DNA from: Bacteroidota bacterium | GTDB lineage: Bacteria > Bacteroidota > Bacteroidia > Chitinophagales > Chitinophagaceae | DNA: 64,000 nucleotides | Assembly (NCBI GenBank): GCA_016711825.1 | Contig: JADJSG010000004.1 | Location: 62,001 to 126,000 of the forward strand | Direction: 5' to 3' | Shown: in pieces, positions 16,428 through 25,409 of the stretch | Layout of the letters: every line of letters starts with the position of its first letter | How positions within the stretch are numbered: the stretch's first letter is position 1 | The notes under the pieces: model-generated | The model's input: only the letters and a program-made list of their open reading frames with translations | Databases searched by the model: none | Told to the model about the DNA's origin: nothing | Made by a program: the position numbers and the translations under genes

Positions 16428-19199
16428 ATGAAAAAAATTTATTTATTCTTATTGTTGATTACCGTCAGCTACTGTGCCAATTCACAGAACATTTCAGGCA
16501 TCATCAATTCATATGCTGCCATCACAAATATTAATGCGAATGTATTATCTGTAAGCTCAACAACAGGGTTTGCTGTAGGTGACAAAGTGATGTTGATAAA
16601 AATGAAAGGTGCTTTAATTAACCAGACAAACACTGCTGCATATGGCGATACTACAACATTAGACGAAGCTGGCAAATATCTTTTTTCTTATATCATAGCG
16701 ATAGACGGGTTTCCTAATAATACAATCACATTGAGCCCATTTTGTAATGTATTTGCCAATGCCAACTATATGCAGTTGGTAAGTGTGCCTATTTATCCTA
16801 ATCCTACCATTACAGCACCATTAACTTGTCAGGCATGGGATGGAGTGACGGGCGGTGTACTCATTTTTGAATCGCCAAATACAGTGACTTTTAATGCAAA
16901 TATTGTGACAGAAAAATTAGGATACCGCGGTGGTGATGTTTGGGGATCCGTATTTGGTCCATGTGGCAATGTAAATTATTTTTCTGCACAAGCTTTTTTT
17001 GGTCCAGAAGGCAAGAAAGGAGAAGGTGTTGCTGATTGGATATTAGGACAAGAATGCGGAAGAGGCAAATTAGCTAATGGTGGTGGTGGCGCATATGCAA
17101 GCAATACAGGTGCAGGAGGTGGTGCCAATGGTGGTAAAGGTGGTGATGGTGGCAATGAATGGAGCGGATGTGGTGTTAACCCTTCAATATTCAGTGTAGG
17201 CGGTCAAGCTATTAACCACATTTCTACCAAGCTTTTGATGGGCGGCGGTGGCGGTGGGCCGCAAGCTGATAATGCGTTTCAAGTATACAATGGCGGCAAT
17301 GGCGGTGCGATCGTTTTTATAAAAGCCAATGAAATCATTGGTAATGGGTTTAATATTATCAATGGTGGTGAATCAACGCAACTTATAAACGATGAAGGAG
17401 CACCCGCAGGTGGTGCAGGTGGTAGCGTCTATTTTGATGTGCCGACCTTTACAGGCAACTTAAATATTGAAGTGAAAGGTGGCAACGGCTCATCAAACAA
17501 CAATATTTTATTTCCTGCTGATTGTCACGGCCCAGGCGGCGGCGGCGGTGGTGGTTTGGTTTGGTTTTCTACACCTTTAACACCTGTAGGCGTTACTGTA
17601 AATGTAATAGGTGGTAATGCAGGTTTGGTTTTAAATCCTTCAAGCCCTTGTTTTAATACAAGCTATAATGCACAAAATGGTAGCGCAGGATTGATTAAAT
17701 ATAATTTCATTCCAACTCCATTAGTGATTCCTCCTACGATTAATATTGGCAACGATACTACTTTATGCACCAATGCATCCCTTACTTTAAACGCTGGTGC
17801 TGGTTTTGTTACTTATCTTTGGGATGACGGGTCTACGATTCAAACACGATTTGTAAATTCGCCTGGTACCTTTTATGTAACAGTTACCACACCAAATAAC
17901 TGCACGGCGAGTGATACTGTTGTTGTTGGTTTAGATACTTCTTTAGTCGCTGACTTTACTGCAGAATTGCATTTGGGGTGTGTAAATGATACCGTCTTTT
18001 TGACAAACAATTCGCAAGGTGCCACTTCATACAGTTGGTTATTTGGCGATGGCGGTTATTCAACTTTCCAAAATCCACAACCTTATGTATATTTTACACA
18101 AGGTATTTACACCATCAGACTCATTGCAAATAATCCACCTTGCGCTGATACGACCTATTTTACCGTTAATACTATACATCCTTTATATTCGGCATTTAAT
18201 ATGTTGAATAATACGCAACCTCCTACGGGTGTTCTAGATTCCATTTGTTTGGGGTTCACATTTTCAACAATTTTAGTGGATACCCCTTCTGCAAGCTGGA
18301 CACATGAATGGAATTGGGGAGATGGCACGCCTATCATAACCACGCCCACGAGTACACATCAATACACCACACCAGGTACATATATCCTTTGGCATATCGT
18401 AACAGACACCTTAGGTTGCAAAGACAGTTCATCACACTTATTATTTGTTGATGGTATACCTATTATTGATTATACCGCCAGTGACTCGATTATATGTGTG
18501 GGTGACAAAATCAGTTTTTACGATTACCTTACACCAAACATTATAGATTTCAACTGGGATTTTGCAGATGGCAATGTCTTACCGAATATTCATAATCCGA
18601 CACATACATGGGATAATGCGGGTATTTACAATGTTAGTTTAAATGCATTTTCTACCTTTTGTCCTGATAAATCATTTTCAAAAATAATTAATGTAAATGA
18701 TTATCCTAATCTCAGTCTGGGAAAGGATACTGTCATGTGCCCAGGTGTGACTGGTTCAATTTTTTTAGCCGATATTAATAATCCTTCCGCCACTTATCAA
18801 TGGAGTACTGGTGAAACAAGTAACGGAATCACCGTTACTCAGCCTGGTCATTATTGGGTGAAAGCAAGCAATGGAGAATGTAGTACTACAGATAGCATTT
18901 GGATACAAAGAGACTGCTATATCAACGTACCGAATGCATTTACACCAGATGGAGATGGGCTCAATGATTATTTCCTTCCTAGAGAATTATTATCTAGCGG
19001 GGTTAAAACATTCAAAATGGATTTATACAACCGATGGGGTGAGAATATATTTACCACTACAAGTATTGAAGGAAGAGGATGGGATGGTAAGTATAATGGG
19101 GTATCGCAACCCATGGGCGTTTATGTATATGTGATAGATGTTGAATTTAACAACAATATCAAAAAAACCTTTAAAGGCAATGTGACATTAATCAGGTAA
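16428..19199 (+). CDS. Glycine-rich PKD protein with T9SS type B C-terminal domain
   Basis: 923 residues, starting with a signal peptide that ends CANSQ. An N-terminal beta domain (to ~170) is followed by a strongly glycine-rich stretch (about residues 200-400, with runs of 4-6 Gly), an Ig-like module, PKD-like repeats (WLFGDGG, WNWGDGT, WDFADGN) and the type B sorting domain starting VPNAFTPDGDGLND. The C-terminal ~160 residues match the divergent neighbour at 13877-16123 almost residue for residue. The ATG at 16428 is used rather than the TTG just before it. A cell-surface or matrix role, exported by T9SS, is likely. Confidence 0.9.
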   Translation: MKKIYLFLLLITVSYCANSQNISGIINSYAAITNINANVLSVSSTTGFAVGDKVMLIKMKGALINQTNTAAYGDTTTLDEAGKYLFSYIIAIDGFPNNTITLSPFCNVFANANYMQLVSVPIYPNPTITAPLTCQAWDGVTGGVLIFESPNTVTFNANIVTEKLGYRGGDVWGSVFGPCGNVNYFSAQAFFGPEGKKGEGVADWILGQECGRGKLANGGGGAYASNTGAGGGANGGKGGDGGNEWSGCGVNPSIFSVGGQAINHISTKLLMGGGGGGPQADNAFQVYNGGNGGAIVFIKANEIIGNGFNIINGGESTQLINDEGAPAGGAGGSVYFDVPTFTGNLNIEVKGGNGSSNNNILFPADCHGPGGGGGGGLVWFSTPLTPVGVTVNVIGGNAGLVLNPSSPCFNTSYNAQNGSAGLIKYNFIPTPLVIPPTINIGNDTTLCTNASLTLNAGAGFVTYLWDDGSTIQTRFVNSPGTFYVTVTTPNNCTASDTVVVGLDTSLVADFTAELHLGCVNDTVFLTNNSQGATSYSWLFGDGGYSTFQNPQPYVYFTQGIYTIRLIANNPPCADTTYFTVNTIHPLYSAFNMLNNTQPPTGVLDSICLGFTFSTILVDTPSASWTHEWNWGDGTPIITTPTSTHQYTTPGTYILWHIVTDTLGCKDSSSHLLFVDGIPIIDYTASDSIICVGDKISFYDYLTPNIIDFNWDFADGNVLPNIHNPTHTWDNAGIYNVSLNAFSTFCPDKSFSKIINVNDYPNLSLGKDTVMCPGVTGSIFLADINNPSATYQWSTGETSNGITVTQPGHYWVKASNGECSTTDSIWIQRDCYINVPNAFTPDGDGLNDYFLPRELLSSGVKTFKMDLYNRWGENIFTTTSIEGRGWDGKYNGVSQPMGVYVYVIDVEFNNNIKKTFKGNVTLIR

Positions 19200-19259
19200 T
19201 TATTTTCTTATGTTTATATTTGATATAGTACATTTGATAAAAATAATAAATACAGATTT

Positions 19260-20264
19260 ATGATTTCAATAAATAGTGTGCATAAGATTGATTATGTAAA
19301 TATTGGATTACTTATCTTGTCATGCATTTTAGCTTTTTTGATGCCTTTCGAATTGTTTTTATTTGCTTATGGCGTACTTGGACCTCTACACTATTTGACT
19401 GAAATATCATGGTTGCACGATAAAAATTACTATTCTACTGACAAGCGAGATGTTATATTGTTAGTGGTTATTTCACTCGTTCTCACGGTTGTCACCATGA
19501 AAAATTATTTAGGACTAGCGGACCTTGATGTTGAATATAAATACGTCAACAGAATTATTTTTATTGCCTTTGCCAGCTCCTTATTTTTTGCATTTATTAA
19601 AAATAATTTATACAAAATCATTGGCGTTTGTATTGTGATTTTGCTTTCAGCTATTTCAGATAGACTGGTACTCATATTTTCTGTTTTTTTACCTACGCTT
19701 ATTCATGTATTTTTATTTACATGGTTATTTATGTTCTATGGCGCATTAAAAAACAGATCAAAGCCAGGCTATATTACGGTGGCTTTACATATGGTAATCC
19801 CGTTTATATTATTTTATGCTTTTCCTTCCACCCATTTTGTGGCAGTGACAGATTATGGCAAGTCAGCCTATAAGGAATTTCAAATGTTGAACTTAACCAT
19901 CATTTCCTTATTAAACAATAGCAGACCAGGTGATGGTGATATGGTACAACAAATATTTAATTCGCAAACAGGGATTGCTATTATGCGTTTCATCGCTTTT
20001 GCTTATACATACCATTACCTCAACTGGTTTTCAAAAACAAAAGTGATTCGTTGGCATGACATTCCAAAATCACGTTCAATATTTATCGTGATACTGTGGG
20101 TAATCTCTATTATTTTATATGCAGTGGATTATTCTTTAGGTTTTAAATGGTTATTTTTATTGAGCTTTATGCATGTAATGGTTGAGTTTCCATTAAACTA
20201 TATTTCCTTTGTAGGCATCTTTAAAGAACTCACAGGCAAAGGCATGAAACATAGTGTCAATTGA
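19260..20264 (+). CDS. Polytopic membrane protein, function unknown
   Basis: 334 residues with about eight predicted membrane helices. Histidines recur inside or at the edge of helices: GPLHYLTEISWLHD (~42-55), LPTLIHVFLFTW (~145), YHYLNWFSK plus RWHD (~245-265) and LSFMHVMVEFP (~312). Such a pattern suggests metal or heme binding and recalls membrane oxygenases such as the Brp/Blh carotenoid family, but I cannot show that relation. It begins 60 nt after the type B gene, and endonuclease I starts 20 nt after its stop. Confidence 0.75.
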   Translation: MISINSVHKIDYVNIGLLILSCILAFLMPFELFLFAYGVLGPLHYLTEISWLHDKNYYSTDKRDVILLVVISLVLTVVTMKNYLGLADLDVEYKYVNRIIFIAFASSLFFAFIKNNLYKIIGVCIVILLSAISDRLVLIFSVFLPTLIHVFLFTWLFMFYGALKNRSKPGYITVALHMVIPFILFYAFPSTHFVAVTDYGKSAYKEFQMLNLTIISLLNNSRPGDGDMVQQIFNSQTGIAIMRFIAFAYTYHYLNWFSKTKVIRWHDIPKSRSIFIVILWVISIILYAVDYSLGFKWLFLLSFMHVMVEFPLNYISFVGIFKELTGKGMKHSVN

Positions 20265-20284
20265 CAAATATTCCAGAAAAATAG

Positions 20285-21354
20285 ATGAAAAAAAATACCC
20301 TACTCTTCCTGATTGTTTTGTGTGCAAGTATCAAAAGTTTTGCTCAGTATTATAATGCTGCGTTTGGCATCAATGGAGCTCCTTTAAAAACTGCATTGCA
20401 CAATATTATCAAGAATCACAACACACAATCATGGCCCTTATGGAATTACTTCTATAGCACCGATACAGTAAATGGCAATCAGGTTTGGGACATCTATTCA
20501 GATGTACCAATGGGTAATCCACCCTATACATTTATATTAGGAACCAATCAATGTGGCACTTACAGTCAAGAAAGCGATTGCTACAATCATGAACACAGTT
20601 GGCCAAGTACTTTTTTTAACGATGCCTCACCCATGCGTACTGATTTACATCATGTATACCCTACGGATGGCTATGTCAACAATAAAAGAAGTAATTATCC
20701 TTTTGGAAAAGTAACCAATGCATCATGGACTTCACAGAATAATTCCAAACTAGGCAATTCAAATTCTTACCCAGGGTATACAGATAAAGTATTTGAACCC
20801 ATAGATTCATTTAAAGGGGATATCGCACGTACCTATTTTTATATGAGTACACGTTATGAAAATGAAGATGCTGGCTGGGGCAATTGGTCTATGGCCAATG
20901 GTGCTCAACTAACAGCTGACGCCATTACTTTGCTGATGAATTGGCATCATAATGATCCAGTCAGTCAAAAAGAAATAATCGAAACAATGCCATAGCCCAA
21001 ATTCAAATGAATAGAAATCCATTTATTGATTATCCAATGTTTGCTGACTGTATTTGGGGAAGTGGCGACTGTACAAGCATTGGCTTGGCAGATCAGCATC
21101 TATTTGATGGCATTAAGGTATACCCTATTCCCAGCCAAACAATCCTGCACATTGAAACACCCTATTTATTAAGCATCACACAAGTGTCGGTTTACGACAT
21201 ATTGGGTAGTAAAGTCATGAAACAGGAAATAATATTGCCTAATGCAAATAAAGATTTATCACTGGATATTTCCCATTTTCAAGAAGGCAATTATTTACTT
21301 TTATTGAACACTTCAAAAGGGGTATACAAAAAATTATTTTCTAAAAATGAATGA
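20285..21354 (+). pseudogene. Endonuclease I family extracellular nuclease with T9SS domain, one frameshift
   Basis: Two frames together give a full secreted nuclease of about 355 residues. The first frame (20285-20995) has a signal peptide ending SFAQ and the endonuclease I core: CYNHEHSWPS and DLHHVYPTDG carry the catalytic His and metal ligands, NNKRSNYPFG follows. The second frame (to 21354) restores NRNPFIDYP, the end of the nuclease domain, then a T9SS type A sorting domain (YPIPSQTILHIE...KKLFSKNE). Reading through 20977 with one extra A gives the expected KEINRNNAIAQIQ. Either a one-base sequencing error or a recent mutation; the rest of the gene is well kept. Its stop overlaps the yggS start (ATGA). 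Confidence 0.85.
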
Positions 21355-22025
21355 CATCGATGAATCCGTATGAACTGATATCAGCAGAACTCAAAAAAAA
21401 CAATGTTACTTTAGTAGCCGTTTCCAAAACCAAGCCTATTGAAGAAATAAAAGGTTTATACGACCAGGGTCAAAGAATATTTGGCGAAAACAAAGTGCAA
21501 GAATTGATTGAGAAACAATCACTTTTGCCAAAAGATATTGAGTGGCATCTTATAGGGCATTTGCAAAGCAATAAAGTAAAATACATTGCCCCATTTATTG
21601 CGATGATTCATTCGGTTGATTCATTAAAATTACTTTTTGAAATCAACAAAGAAGCGCAAAAAAACAATCGTATCATTCAAGTACTTATACAAATACATAT
21701 TGCACAAGAATCGACTAAATTTGGTGCAGATGAAAAAGAATTGATAGAAATACTTGAATATTATTGTGCTGAAAACAGCTCTTTACAGTTTATTGAAATA
21801 GTAGGGCTGATGGGAATGGCAAGCAATACTGACGATGCAACACAAGTAAGCAATGAGTTTTTGCATTTGAAAAGTTTGTTTAATACTGTAAAAAAATCCT
21901 ACTTACTCAACAAGCACTCATTTAACCAATTGTCAATGGGAATGAGTAGCGATTATACATTGGCCATTCAGGCAGGTAGTACGATGGTACGTATTGGAAG
22001 TCTCTTGTTTGGTAAACGAGATTGA
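21351..22025 (+). CDS. YggS/PLPBP family pyridoxal phosphate homeostasis protein
   Basis: 224 residues, the normal size of this single-domain TIM-barrel PLP carrier. The PLP-binding lysine is K26 in VAVSKTK; FGENKVQE and WHLIGHLQSNK are the family signatures, and SMGMSSDY with GSTMVRIGS at the C-terminus bind the cofactor phosphate. It keeps PLP levels balanced and has no enzyme activity known. The start overlaps the nuclease stop by 4 nt; an ATG 9 nt downstream is equally possible. Confidence 0.93.
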   Translation: MTSMNPYELISAELKKNNVTLVAVSKTKPIEEIKGLYDQGQRIFGENKVQELIEKQSLLPKDIEWHLIGHLQSNKVKYIAPFIAMIHSVDSLKLLFEINKEAQKNNRIIQVLIQIHIAQESTKFGADEKELIEILEYYCAENSSLQFIEIVGLMGMASNTDDATQVSNEFLHLKSLFNTVKKSYLLNKHSFNQLSMGMSSDYTLAIQAGSTMVRIGSLLFGKRD

Positions 22026-22072
22026 TGTATCTTGTACTAATCATTTTTTAAAATAAAGTATTATCGTTCTTT

Positions 22073-22726
22073 ATGGAAGTAAGTTTTAGCACCAAGCTAA
22101 AGAGTTTTTTTTATCCTGTTACGCTCAAAATAGTATCTAACGATCGTCATCAGCGATTAAGTTTACAATTGTATTGTAATCAATTTATGTTATCCACACA
22201 TGATGCTGTGTATTCATTTGGCACTTTCTATACACCATTTCGCAAAACATTTTCATTGATTAAAAAAGAAATCGCTCATTGTAAAAGTTTCTTATTGTTG
22301 GGTACTGGCTTAGGGAGTGCATTGAAAATATTACAACAAAAACATCATCTTTATCCTGATTCTGTATTGGTAGATAATGACAATGACATCCTTGACTTGA
22401 GCATAAATTATATGAACCTCAATTCTAAAAATAATGTAAGCTGGAAGTATACGGATGCATTAAACTATTTACAAACTACCACACAAACTTTTGACTTAAT
22501 AGGTGTAGATGTGTTTAGGGATACCTTTATTCCAAAAGATTATAAACAACTATATTTTTTTGAGCTATGCAAAAAGACATTGAATACAGGTGGATATTGT
22601 ATTTTTAATATGATACTGAACAGCAGCAATGAAAAGATGATCATTGCAGAAAGACTACGTATAGTATTTTCGACAGTTAAAGAAATTACATTTAAAATGA
22701 ATACCTTTTATATTTGTAGTTACTAA
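22073..22726 (+). CDS. Spermidine synthase-like / SAM-dependent methyltransferase-fold protein
   Basis: 217 residues. Residues ~75-185 have the Rossmann fold of the spermidine synthase/methyltransferase group: LLLGTGLGSALKIL (motif I), VLVDNDNDILDLS (acidic loop), the DAL motif, and FDLIGVDVFRDTFIP. The catalytic Asp of true polyamine synthases (in the YDxIxxDxxDP block) is replaced by DVFRD, so it may be a divergent methyltransferase rather than an aminopropyltransferase. It ends 4 nt inside the convergent oxyR gene. Confidence 0.75.
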   Translation: MEVSFSTKLKSFFYPVTLKIVSNDRHQRLSLQLYCNQFMLSTHDAVYSFGTFYTPFRKTFSLIKKEIAHCKSFLLLGTGLGSALKILQQKHHLYPDSVLVDNDNDILDLSINYMNLNSKNNVSWKYTDALNYLQTTTQTFDLIGVDVFRDTFIPKDYKQLYFFELCKKTLNTGGYCIFNMILNSSNEKMIIAERLRIVFSTVKEITFKMNTFYICSY

Positions 22727-23664
22727 TTCGTATTAAGAATCCTTCTTTTTTTATTTTTCGCTTTCATTGGTTCTGGTATATTACTAAGCAAACTATCCAT
22801 AAATGCGATAGACAATTTATTTTTAGTAAAATATTTATTGGTTACTAAACTGATTTCTCGTACTGGTATGGGATCGTTAAAAGTTCTAACTTGTTTCATG
22901 ATTGCTTCAGGAAAAATACTCAAGGCAAGTTCAGGCAGTATGGTATAACCTCCATTGACATCTACCATATTAATGAGTGACAAGATTGAACCCGAATGAT
23001 AGGTAAATGGATTTTGAGCCCCTACAAACTTTTGCTTACCGCATAAATTGATTACCTGGAAACGCATGCAATGTTCATCCCCTAGCGACCATATCTCATT
23101 TACATCTAAATCTTCAGGAGTGATATTTTTCTTATTGAGCAATTTATGGTTTTTTGATGCATAAATGACATAGGGTTCATAATATAAAACAGTTTCTTTG
23201 AGTGACTTTTCATAAAGTGGTGTACTTAAAATACCAAAATCTAATTCACCTTCTTTCAATTGTTTGATGATATTTTCTGTGTTCATTTCAGAAATAGTAA
23301 TGTCTAACTTAGGATATTTTTTTACCAATGATTTGAGTGTATTGGGTAATATACTTGGGGCTACTGTAGGAATGATGGCTACATTTAAATTACCGATCAG
23401 TTCATCTTTTTGTGAAAGGATAAGTTCATCAATTATATTTCTTTCGTACAATACCTTTTTTGCTTGTTCAAGGATTCTTTTCCCCATATCTGTTGGCAAA
23501 ATAGGATGGTGGTTTCTGTCAAAAATCTTTATACCAAGCTCTTCTTCCAGCTTTTGTATTTGCATGCTCAGCGTAGGCTGGGTAACAAAACATTTTTCAG
23601 CGGCTGTTACAAAACTACCGTTTCTTTCTACTGCTACGATGTATTCAATTTGCGTTAATGTCAT
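22723..23664 (-). CDS. oxyR: LysR-type hydrogen peroxide sensor OxyR
   Basis: 313-residue LysR-family regulator. The N-terminal winged helix (ITQIEY-like start, AAEKCFVTQPTLSMQIQKLE) is followed by the LysR substrate domain. Two cysteines, C199 and C208 in EHCMRFQVINLC, sit at the same spacing and the same residue numbers as the redox pair of E. coli OxyR, so I read it as a peroxide sensor activating antioxidant genes. No catalase or peroxiredoxin gene is adjacent; a thioesterase is transcribed divergently from an 83-bp spacer. The convergent methyltransferase-like gene overlaps its 3' end by 4 nt. Confidence 0.92.
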   Translation of the reverse strand: MTLTQIEYIVAVERNGSFVTAAEKCFVTQPTLSMQIQKLEEELGIKIFDRNHHPILPTDMGKRILEQAKKVLYERNIIDELILSQKDELIGNLNVAIIPTVAPSILPNTLKSLVKKYPKLDITISEMNTENIIKQLKEGELDFGILSTPLYEKSLKETVLYYEPYVIYASKNHKLLNKKNITPEDLDVNEIWSLGDEHCMRFQVINLCGKQKFVGAQNPFTYHSGSILSLINMVDVNGGYTILPELALSIFPEAIMKQVRTFNDPIPVREISLVTNKYFTKNKLSIAFMDSLLSNIPEPMKAKNKKRRILNTN

Positions 23665-23710
23665 AATAAATATTTATATATTTTAAATTAAAGTATAAAT
23701 TTACTCTATA

Positions 23711-23739
23711 TTGTTATATCTCGTTTCTTTTTACCTTTG
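23711..23739 (+). promoter_or_regulatory. Bacteroidota-type promoter of the thioesterase gene
   Basis: TTG (23711-23713), 18-bp spacer, TACCTTTG (23732-23739), then the ATG 8 nt later. Both boxes and the spacing fit the phylum consensus. It lies in the short divergent spacer shared with oxyR, so OxyR could influence it. Confidence 0.6.
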
Positions 23740-23747
23740 AAAAATAT

Positions 23748-24206
23748 ATGAAAAATCAAATACTCTATCAATTAAAACAATACGAAGGGCAATATTTTAC
23801 CAATACAAAGTCGCAGGCAGGCAAATGGCTTCATTACAAATTATTAAAAGTAGCTGATGGAGAAATAGAAGCCAGTATATTGGTGAGAGAAGATATGACG
23901 AACCCAAACAATATGTTGCATGGCGGTATGATAGCTATGATAATGGATGAGTTATGTGGTTTGGCTTTTTACAGCACAGGTACAGAATATTATTATACAA
24001 CGGTAAACCTTACGATTGATTATTTGTATAGTGCTCCCATCCATACACACGTAACGGCAAAAAGTAAAGTGCTCCGAAGTGGTAAAAAAATAGCCAATGT
24101 AGAATGTTATATTTATGATGAAAAAGATAATATAATAGCCCATGCGAAATCAAACTTAGTAAATACAGAAAAAAAAGTATTTGAATTAAGCAGTCATCAT
24201 TCTTAA
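23748..24206 (+). CDS. PaaI-type hotdog-fold thioesterase
   Basis: 152 residues, one hotdog domain. NMLHGGMIAMIMDELCGLAF carries the HGG and the following acidic residue typical of the PaaI/DUF4442 acyl-CoA thioesterases. The TTVNLTIDYLYSAP and KSKVLRSGKKIANVEC strands match the fold. It would hydrolyse an acyl- or aryl-CoA; the substrate cannot be told. It is divergent from oxyR, and the glycosyltransferase gene starts 25 nt after it. Confidence 0.88.
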   Translation: MKNQILYQLKQYEGQYFTNTKSQAGKWLHYKLLKVADGEIEASILVREDMTNPNNMLHGGMIAMIMDELCGLAFYSTGTEYYYTTVNLTIDYLYSAPIHTHVTAKSKVLRSGKKIANVECYIYDEKDNIIAHAKSNLVNTEKKVFELSSHHS

Positions 24207-24231
24207 AGATTATTTATCTTGCACTTCTCTT

Positions 24232-24969
24232 ATGCTTAACAACAAAAAAATAGTCGTGGTGTTACCTGCTTATAATGCAGCCAAAACTTTAGAAATGACC
24301 TATGCAGAAATTCCATTCGACATCGTTGATGATGTGGTATTGGTAGATGATGTGAGTAAAGACAATACGATAGAAGTTGCAGAAAAATTAGGTATCAAAC
24401 ATATTATCAAGCATGATAAGAATAAAGGTTATGGGGGAAATCAAAAAAGTTGCTATAATAAAGCATTGGAATTAAATGCTGATATTGTAGTGATGTTGCA
24501 TCCTGATTATCAATACACGCCTAAACTAATACCCGCCATGTGCTCAATAATCGCTAGTGAACTTTATCCAGCTGTATTAGGATCTCGCATTTTAGGCAAA
24601 GGGGCTCTCAGGGGTGGTATGCCTTATTACAAATATGTTTTTAACCGAATGCTTACCCTAACCGAAAATATATTGATCGGTCAAAAACTCAGTGAATATC
24701 ACACCGGATATCGTGCATTTTCAAAAAAAGTATTACAAAGTATTAATTACAATATCAATGATGATGATTTTGTATTTGACAATGAAATGCTTTCGCAAAT
24801 ATTTATGAAAAATTTTGAAATCGCTGAAATCACTTGTCCTACTAAATATTTTGAAGAAGCTTCAAGTATTAATTTCAGTAGAAGTATGAAATACGGCTTA
24901 GGCGTATTAAGGGTTTCTCTACGACATCGTTTACATAAATGGAATTTATTGAAAAGTAAACTTTATTAA
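24232..24969 (+). CDS. Family 2 glycosyltransferase (dolichol-phosphate mannosyltransferase-like)
   Basis: 245 residues, a GT-A fold enzyme. VVLPAYNAAKTLE at residues 7-19 is the nucleotide-sugar binding start, VVLVDDVSKDNT carries the first acidic pair, and ADIVVMLHPDYQY contains the metal-binding D-x-D-like site (HPD). It resembles DPM1/polyprenyl-phosphate sugar transferases without the C-terminal membrane helices. Acceptor unknown. Probably read with the upstream thioesterase (25-nt gap). Confidence 0.88.
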   Translation: MLNNKKIVVVLPAYNAAKTLEMTYAEIPFDIVDDVVLVDDVSKDNTIEVAEKLGIKHIIKHDKNKGYGGNQKSCYNKALELNADIVVMLHPDYQYTPKLIPAMCSIIASELYPAVLGSRILGKGALRGGMPYYKYVFNRMLTLTENILIGQKLSEYHTGYRAFSKKVLQSINYNINDDDFVFDNEMLSQIFMKNFEIAEITCPTKYFEEASSINFSRSMKYGLGVLRVSLRHRLHKWNLLKSKLY

Positions 24970-25361
24970 AAACTTCCACATTAAATAGTTTTTTTTAATA
25001 GTGTAAACCCTGATTTAGCCTTCTTAATCAATTTAAATAGTAAATTGAACCAAAAACCAGCATATATTGTTTTATAAACCCATACAGGAATACTAAGGAT
25101 ATTTATTAATAATGCCAAAATTATAAAATACTTACAATAGTAAATACCATTTATTATAATGTTTAACGGTATTATTTGAACCTACCTTTAGGTTATACTT
25201 TCTACCAAGTAAATGGATACTTTATTGTATAAAAATATCGATATAGAAATCGGCAAACAATGCTTTTAGCTATTACAAATCAACTTTGTATGATGTATTG
25301 ATACATCTATATCAGTATTGATAATACTCAACAAAAAACGTATAGAATAAAAAAACAAAAA
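24970..25361. other. Intergenic region with a possible gene remnant
   Basis: Mostly AT-rich. On the minus strand an open frame without ATG runs from 25181 to 24981 and encodes a Trp/Tyr-rich hydrophobic stretch (LSIPVWVYKTIYAGFWF) then a basic tail; it may be the end of a decayed membrane protein. A small AACCTA/TAGGTT hairpin lies at about 25180-25195. Confidence 0.4.
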
Positions 25362-25388
25362 AAAACCAACCGTAAAACGATTGGTTTT
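25362..25388 (-). terminator. Terminator of the gldKLMN operon
   Basis: Stem AAAACCAACCG / CGATTGGTTTT (one G-U pair on the transcribed strand), 5-nt loop, followed on the minus strand by a T-rich run. It lies 22 nt after the gldN stop. Confidence 0.85.
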
Positions 25389-25409
25389 AAATAATTTAAA
25401 GATAATTGA

